Translations under genes and position numbers: made by a program
Shown: in pieces, positions 1 through 7,157 of the stretch
Layout: each line of letters opens with the position of its first letter
Position numbering within the stretch: position 1 is the first letter of the stretch
Source of the DNA: Gammaproteobacteria bacterium
Lineage (GTDB): Bacteria > Pseudomonadota > Gammaproteobacteria > Steroidobacterales > GCA-2729495
DNA length: 7,157 nucleotides
Reading direction: 5' to 3'
Assembly: GCA_030429685.1 (NCBI GenBank)
Contig: JAUIEY010000098.1
Location: 1 to 7,157 of the forward strand
Notes under the pieces: model-generated
What the model was told of the DNA's origin: nothing
Seen by the model: only the letters and a program-made list of their open reading frames with translations
The model's database searches: none

Positions 1-3386
<3,386 letters not shown>

Positions 3387-3390
<4 letters not shown>

Positions 3391-3416
3391 CACTGATCGG
3401 GCCGCGCCAATAAAAT
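3387..3416 (+). promoter_or_regulatory. Sigma-70 promoter of the str operon (PrpsL)
   Basis: A perfect -35 hexamer TTGACA (3387-3392) is followed, after an 18-bp spacer, by TAAAAT (3411-3416), five of six matches to the -10 consensus. The -35 box overlaps the rpoC stop codon. Bases 3417-3424 (GCCCGCCC) form a fully GC discriminator, a feature of rRNA and ribosomal-protein promoters that ppGpp and DksA repress during starvation; that regulation is inferred. Transcription would start near 3423-3429, giving a leader of about 50-57 nt before rpsL. No convincing rpoC terminator lies before or just after it, so read-through from rpoC may add to rpsL expression. Confidence 0.78.
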
Positions 3417-3424
3417 GCCCGCCC

Positions 3425-3479
3425 GCTCAAACCGGGTCGGAAACGCTGGATTTTTTATAACATAAACATGAGTTTATAG
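3425..3479 (+). promoter_or_regulatory. rpsL leader: AT-rich ribosome-binding region with small hairpin and 3-codon uORF
   Basis: The second half of this leader is strikingly AT-rich compared with its surroundings, with a six-T run at 3451-3456. There is no strong Shine-Dalgarno sequence; the best is GAG at 3470-3472, seven bases before the rpsL ATG. A perfect 6-bp inverted repeat, ATAAAC (3462-3467) and GTTTAT (3472-3477) with an ATGA loop, overlaps that GAG. The loop ATG (3468) opens a frame of Met-Ser-Leu followed by TAG at 3477-3479, which abuts the rpsL ATG. The elements are plain in the sequence; any regulatory function is inference. Confidence 0.4.
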
Positions 3480-3851
3480 ATGGCAACCGTAAACCAACTG
3501 GTTCGAAAACAACGTAAGACCAAACCGGTAAAAAGCAATGTGCCGGCACTGGAAGCAAGTCCGCAGAAACGCGGTGTGTGCACGCGTGTCTATACCACTA
3601 CACCGAAGAAGCCGAACTCAGCCATGCGTAAGGTTGCCCGTGTGCGCCTGACCAACGGTTTCGAAGTAACCAGTTACATCGGTGGTGAAGGCCACAACCT
3701 GCAGGAGCACTCGGTGGTGCTGATTCGCGGCGGCCGTGTGAAAGACCTGCCGGGTGTGCGCTATCACACGGTGCGCGGCACCCTCGATTGCGCCGGTGTT
3801 AACGACCGTCGCCAGGGCCGCAGCAAATACGGCGCCAAGCGACCGAAATAA
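3480..3851 (+). CDS. rpsL: 30S ribosomal protein S12
   Basis: S12 sits at the interface of the small subunit beside the decoding centre and sets tRNA-selection accuracy. The 123-aa product matches the family over its full length (E. coli 124 aa): N-terminal MATVNQLVRK, the decoding loop TTTPKKPNSA with Lys43 and Lys44, the central VTSYIGGEGHNLQEHS, and the second loop GGRVKDLPGVRYH with Lys88, Asp89 and Pro91. Lys43 and Lys88, where streptomycin-resistance substitutions usually occur, are the wild-type residues. Asp89 is the residue methylthiolated by RimO in E. coli. Cys27 and Cys53 of E. coli are Ser and Ala here. The ATG at 3480 gives the conserved N-terminus, so the start is secure despite a weak ribosome-binding site. 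It is the first gene of the str operon. Confidence 0.99.
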   Translation: MATVNQLVRKQRKTKPVKSNVPALEASPQKRGVCTRVYTTTPKKPNSAMRKVARVRLTNGFEVTSYIGGEGHNLQEHSVVLIRGGRVKDLPGVRYHTVRGTLDCAGVNDRRQGRSKYGAKRPK

Positions 3852-3884
3852 TTCTTACGAACCGAATCCAGACAGAGACTTAAC
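3852..3884 (+). promoter_or_regulatory. rpsL-rpsG intercistronic region with rpsG ribosome-binding site
   Basis: Only 33 nt separate the rpsL TAA from the rpsG ATG, which fits co-transcription. The ribosome-binding site is weak: AGAGA at 3874-3878, its GAG core (3875-3877) seven bases upstream of the start. In E. coli this gap is roughly 100 nt and carries the S7-binding structure for translational feedback on the str operon. I see no comparable hairpin here, so the E. coli mechanism is probably absent, reduced, or extends into the coding ends. Confidence 0.6.
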
Positions 3885-4364
3885 ATGTCAAGACGTACCC
3901 AGGCCCCTAAACGCGAGCTGCTTCCTGATCCCAAGCATGGCAGTCAGCGGCTGACCAAGTTCATCAATATGATCATGAAAGACGGCAAAAAGTCCGTTGC
4001 TGAAAATATTGTTTACGATGCACTGGAAGTTATCGCCGAGAAAAGCGGCACCGACGAAATTCAGGCCGTCGAGGTGCTGACCAATGCACTGGACAACGTC
4101 AAACCGGCCGTGGAAGTGAAGTCGCGTCGTGTTGGCGGTGCTACGTACCAGGTGCCGATTGAAGTGCGGCCCGCGCGTCGCGAAACGCTGGCCATGCGCT
4201 GGGTTATTGATGCGGCCCGCAGTCGTGGTGAAAAATCCATGGCGCAGCGGCTGGCAAACGAACTGATGGACGCCGCTGACAATCGCGGCACCGCGGTTAA
4301 GAAACGCGAAGACACGCACCGCATGGCAGAGGCCAACAAGGCATTCTCTCATTACCGCTGGTAA
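3885..4364 (+). CDS. rpsG: 30S ribosomal protein S7
   Basis: S7 is a primary 16S rRNA-binding protein that nucleates assembly of the 30S head and contacts the E-site tRNA. The 159-aa product shows the basic N-terminus, the conserved LLPDPKHGS (12-20), KFINMIMKDGKKS (25-37), the beta-hairpin region VEVKSRRVGGATYQVPIEVRP (about 76-96) and the C-terminal helix ending KREDTHRMAEANKAF-SHYRW. The end matches the 156-aa form typical of bacteria, not the extended E. coli K-12 form. Compared from memory with E. coli, a loop near 62-70 is about three residues longer. ATG 3885 gives the expected MSRR N-terminus. It follows rpsL closely and shares its promoter; the hairpin at 4397-4420 lies 32 nt after its stop. 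Confidence 0.99.
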   Translation: MSRRTQAPKRELLPDPKHGSQRLTKFINMIMKDGKKSVAENIVYDALEVIAEKSGTDEIQAVEVLTNALDNVKPAVEVKSRRVGGATYQVPIEVRPARRETLAMRWVIDAARSRGEKSMAQRLANELMDAADNRGTAVKKREDTHRMAEANKAFSHYRW

Positions 4365-4396
4365 GCGATTCGCAGTATCATTACCGAATGGCCTGG

Positions 4397-4428
4397 ACGG
4401 CCGGGCAGCAGCCCGGCCGTTTTCGTTT
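4397..4428 (+). terminator. Intrinsic terminator or attenuator between rpsG and fusA
   Basis: A perfect 10-bp GC-rich stem, ACGGCCGGGC (4397-4406) pairing with GCCCGGCCGT (4411-4420), closes on a 4-nt AGCA loop; two G-T wobbles (4396/4421 and 4395/4422) can extend it. TTTCGTTTCC follows at 4421-4430, a T-rich but interrupted tract. This shape is typical of gammaproteobacterial Rho-independent terminators. Since fusA lies 43 nt downstream on the same strand and I see no strong promoter in between, it is more likely a partial terminator (attenuator) than the full end of the operon. It could also be an mRNA-stabilising or processing hairpin. Confidence 0.68.
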
Positions 4429-4450
4429 CCAAACCAGCTCGTATTCATTC

Positions 4451-4463
4451 AGGTAACAGATTC

Positions 4464-4466
<3 letters not shown>
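4451..4466 (+). promoter_or_regulatory. fusA ribosome-binding site and GTG start
   Basis: AGGT (4451-4454) is the clearest Shine-Dalgarno match in the window, nine bases before the GTG at 4464. The start is fixed by homology: GTG gives M-A-R-A-T-P-I-D-R-Y-R-N-I-G-I, matching the EF-G N-terminus, and the next in-frame ATG (residue 16) would remove the strand leading to the P-loop. Confidence 0.8.
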
Positions 4467-6548
<2,082 letters not shown>

Positions 6549-6551
<3 letters not shown>

Positions 6552-6596
6552 ACCCGCGTCAGGCACCATATCTCGTTGATTTGGCAGCCGGGTTTA
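6549..6596 (+). repeat. 8-bp inverted repeat spanning the fusA stop codon
   Basis: TAAACCCG (6549-6556), which begins with the fusA stop codon, is perfectly complementary to CGGGTTTA (6589-6596), with 32 nt between them. No T-run follows, so it does not look like an intrinsic terminator. The right arm lies within the spacer of the candidate rpsJ promoter. It could be a 3'-end stem of the fusA message, but an 8-bp match at this distance could also be chance. Confidence 0.3.
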
Positions 6597-6604
6597 GGTA
6601 CGAT
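6576..6604 (+). promoter_or_regulatory. Candidate sigma-70 promoter for rpsJ
   Basis: TTGATT (6576-6581, four of six) is followed by a 17-bp spacer and TACGAT (6599-6604, four of six). The next bases, GCGCCACC (6605-6612), form a GC-rich discriminator like that of the rpsL promoter. Transcription would start near 6611, leaving a leader of about 62 nt that contains the hairpin at 6622-6645. The match is moderate; co-transcription of rpsJ from fusA across the 121-nt gap is equally possible. Confidence 0.42.
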
Positions 6605-6621
6605 GCGCCACCTTTTCGCGC

Positions 6622-6645
6622 TTGCTGCCCGCTGCCGGGCGGTAA
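6622..6645 (+). other. Hairpin in the rpsJ leader
   Basis: TTGCTGCCCG (6622-6631) pairs with CGGGCGGTAA (6636-6645) over ten pairs, two of them G-U wobbles, around a CTGC loop; the inner five pairs, GCCCG/CGGGC, are perfect. It is followed by an A-rich stretch (ATAAAAACAAAG, 6651-6662) and not by a T-run, so it is not an intrinsic terminator on this strand. It ends 27 nt before the rpsJ start and could act as a 5'-end stabilising or regulatory leader structure. Confidence 0.45.
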
Positions 6646-6661
6646 TCGCAATAAAAACAAA

Positions 6662-6675
6662 GAGTTAGATAATTG
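6662..6675 (+). promoter_or_regulatory. rpsJ ribosome-binding site and TTG start
   Basis: The only Shine-Dalgarno-like element is GAG at 6662-6664, eight bases before TTG 6673. An in-frame TAA (6670-6672) abuts the TTG, so no start further upstream is possible, and the first in-frame ATG is well inside the conserved S10 fold. The TTG is therefore the start unless there is a sequencing error. Confidence 0.8.
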
Positions 6676-6987
6676 GCTACCAATCAGAATATTCGTATCC
6701 GGCTGAAAGCCTTCGACCATCGCCTGATCGACACTTCCGCGAAGGAAATCGTCGAAACGGCCAAGCGCACGGGCGCTCAGGTCAAGGGCCCGGTGCCGCT
6801 GCCGACCAAGATGGAGCGCTTCACCGTGCTGATTTCGCCGCACGTCAACAAAGACGCCCGCGACCAGTACGAGCTGCGTACCCACAAGCGGCTGATGGAC
6901 ATCGTAGAGCCGACCGACAAGACCGTCGACGCCCTGATGAAGCTTGAGCTTCCGGCGGGCGTGGATGTTCAGATCAAGCTCAATTAA
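6673..6987 (+). CDS. rpsJ: 30S ribosomal protein S10 (NusE)
   Basis: S10 is a head protein of the 30S subunit; as NusE it pairs with NusB on boxA RNA and links ribosomes to RNA polymerase through NusG. The 104-aa product matches E. coli S10 (103 aa) throughout: NIRIRLKAFDHRLID near the N-terminus, EIVETAKRTGAQVKGP-VPLPTK, the extended loop MERFTVLISPHVNKDARDQYELRTHKR, and VDIVEP-like and VDALMKLELPAGVDVQIKL segments at the C-terminus. The TTG start gives M-A-T-N-Q-N-I-R-I, very like the MxNQxIRI start of the family. In many relatives tuf separates fusA from rpsJ; here 121 nt of non-coding DNA does. A strong promoter begins five bases after the stop codon, so S10 may be transcribed partly apart from the rest of the S10 operon. 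Confidence 0.98.
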   Translation: MATNQNIRIRLKAFDHRLIDTSAKEIVETAKRTGAQVKGPVPLPTKMERFTVLISPHVNKDARDQYELRTHKRLMDIVEPTDKTVDALMKLELPAGVDVQIKLN

Positions 6988-6991
6988 AGGC

Positions 6992-7019
6992 TTGTAAGGG
7001 CCGGGATTATTGCTATAAT
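6992..7019 (+). promoter_or_regulatory. Strong extended -10 promoter downstream of rpsJ
   Basis: The -10 box TATAAT (7014-7019) is a perfect consensus and is preceded by TGC, giving an extended -10 element (TGnTATAAT, 7011-7019). Sixteen bases upstream lies TTGTAA (6992-6997), four of six to the -35 consensus. TCCCGGC (7020-7026) follows as a GC-rich discriminator. Transcription would start near 7026-7028 and run through the hairpin at 7036-7065 toward the next gene, presumably rplC. Confidence 0.72.
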
Positions 7020-7026
7020 TCCCGGC
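7000..7026 (+). repeat. Inverted repeat enclosing the -10 box
   Basis: GCCGGG (7000-7005) pairs with CCCGGC (7021-7026), and ATTAT (7006-7010) with ATAAT (7015-7019): eleven pairs with one bulged T (7020) and a TGCT loop. The dyad contains the whole -10 box and the discriminator. As DNA it could be an operator; as RNA from upstream transcription it would be a stable hairpin after rpsJ. No T-run follows it, so a terminator is unlikely. Symmetry arising by chance from a GC-rich discriminator cannot be excluded. Confidence 0.5.
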
Positions 7027-7154
7027 TCACTCAGGGCTCGACCCAGGTTTTTACCTGCGTCGAGCTTTGCATTGTTCCGGGGTCACCAATAGAAAAATTC
7101 CCGGGCAGAAAGGATTCCACCGGGTCAGCTTCAGATCTGGATTGCGCGGCAAAG
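7027..7154 (+). promoter_or_regulatory. Structured untranslated leader after rpsJ (probable rplC leader)
   Basis: This stretch has no recognisable protein and lies between a strong promoter and the window end. It contains a long hairpin (7036-7065) and three further CCGGG/CCCGG segments: 7077-7081, 7100-7104 and 7120-7124. The middle one can pair with either neighbour but not both, as in alternative-fold leaders. An ATG occupies the last three bases (7155-7157) and could be the rplC start, but only a distant GGA (7139-7141, 13 nt away) precedes it and no downstream sequence is available. In E. coli the L4-regulated leader of this operon lies before rpsJ; whether this leader binds L4 or any ribosomal protein is unknown. 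Confidence 0.5.
7036..7065 (+). other. Long stem-loop with TTTT loop in the post-rpsJ leader
   Basis: GCTCGAC (7036-7042) pairs perfectly with GTCGAGC (7059-7065); after a single C-C mismatch (7043/7058), CAGGT (7044-7048) pairs with ACCTG (7053-7057), closing on TTTT (7049-7052). Twelve pairs with one mismatch make this the longest hairpin in the window. TTTGCATTGTT follows at 7066-7076, too interrupted for a confident terminator, though weak attenuation is possible. It would start about nine bases from the predicted transcript 5' end, as protein-binding or stabilising leader hairpins often do. Confidence 0.68.
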
Positions 7155-7157
7155 ATG

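Noticed and set aside
3422..3456. Possible rpoC terminator: CCCG/CGGG mini-stem (3422-3425 with 3433-3436) and a six-T run at 3451-3456
   Set aside because: The stem has only four pairs and the T-run begins 14 nt after it, so it does not form an intrinsic terminator; the region is better explained as the rpsL leader.
3606..3752. Streptomycin-resistance changes in S12
   Set aside because: Lys43, Lys88 and Pro91 are the normal residues; the protein looks wild type for drug sensitivity.
4376..4381. TATCAT as a -10 box for a fusA promoter
   Set aside because: The best -35 at a suitable distance (TTACCG, 4352-4357) matches only three of six bases, and there is no extended -10. Too weak to call, though it cannot be excluded.
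7155..7157. ATG at the window end as a confirmed rplC start
   Set aside because: No downstream codons are visible to test against L3, and the nearest Shine-Dalgarno-like GGA is 13 nt away; kept only as a possibility.

Overview
The window is a stretch of core translation and transcription genes, all on the + strand: the 3' four-fifths of rpoC (RNA polymerase beta'), then rpsL (S12), rpsG (S7), fusA (EF-G) and rpsJ (S10), followed by a structured non-coding leader that probably precedes rplC (outside the window). Protein sequences closely resemble those of E. coli and other Gammaproteobacteria: RpoC carries the large trigger-loop insertion and S7 ends at ...HYRW. Coding DNA is GC-rich with GC-biased third positions. 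I infer a GC-rich gammaproteobacterium outside the Enterobacteriaceae, because in E. coli rpoC and the str operon are far apart and here they are 89 bp apart. I cannot name a genus.

Layout: 1-3390 rpoC, 5'-truncated by the window edge. 3391-3479 holds the str-operon promoter, whose perfect TTGACA -35 box overlaps the rpoC stop codon, and a short leader. 3480-3851 is rpsL; a 33-nt gap; 3885-4364 is rpsG. 4365-4463 holds a strong 10-bp GC hairpin with a T-rich tail (terminator or attenuator). 4464-6551 is fusA with a GTG start. 6552-6672 holds a candidate promoter and a hairpin where many relatives carry tuf; no tuf is present. 6673-6987 is rpsJ with a TTG start. 6988-7157 holds a strong extended -10 promoter inside an inverted repeat, then a 12-bp hairpin and several mutually complementary CCGGG/CCCGG segments.

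The genes work together in protein synthesis: S12 and S7 build the decoding centre and the head of the 30S subunit, EF-G drives translocation, and S10 is a 30S protein that also serves as NusE in antitermination on the polymerase to which RpoC belongs. All three candidate promoters have GC-rich discriminators after the -10 box, the pattern linked to ppGpp/DksA (stringent) control of ribosomal genes.

There is no mobile element, CRISPR array, tRNA, rRNA or unknown protein family here. Coding content is ordinary. What deserves a second look is the regulation: an apparent intrinsic terminator inside the str operon, the missing tuf, a short rpsL-rpsG gap where E. coli has the S7 autoregulatory site, non-ATG starts on two highly expressed genes, and a promoter plus structured leader placed after rpsJ rather than before it.
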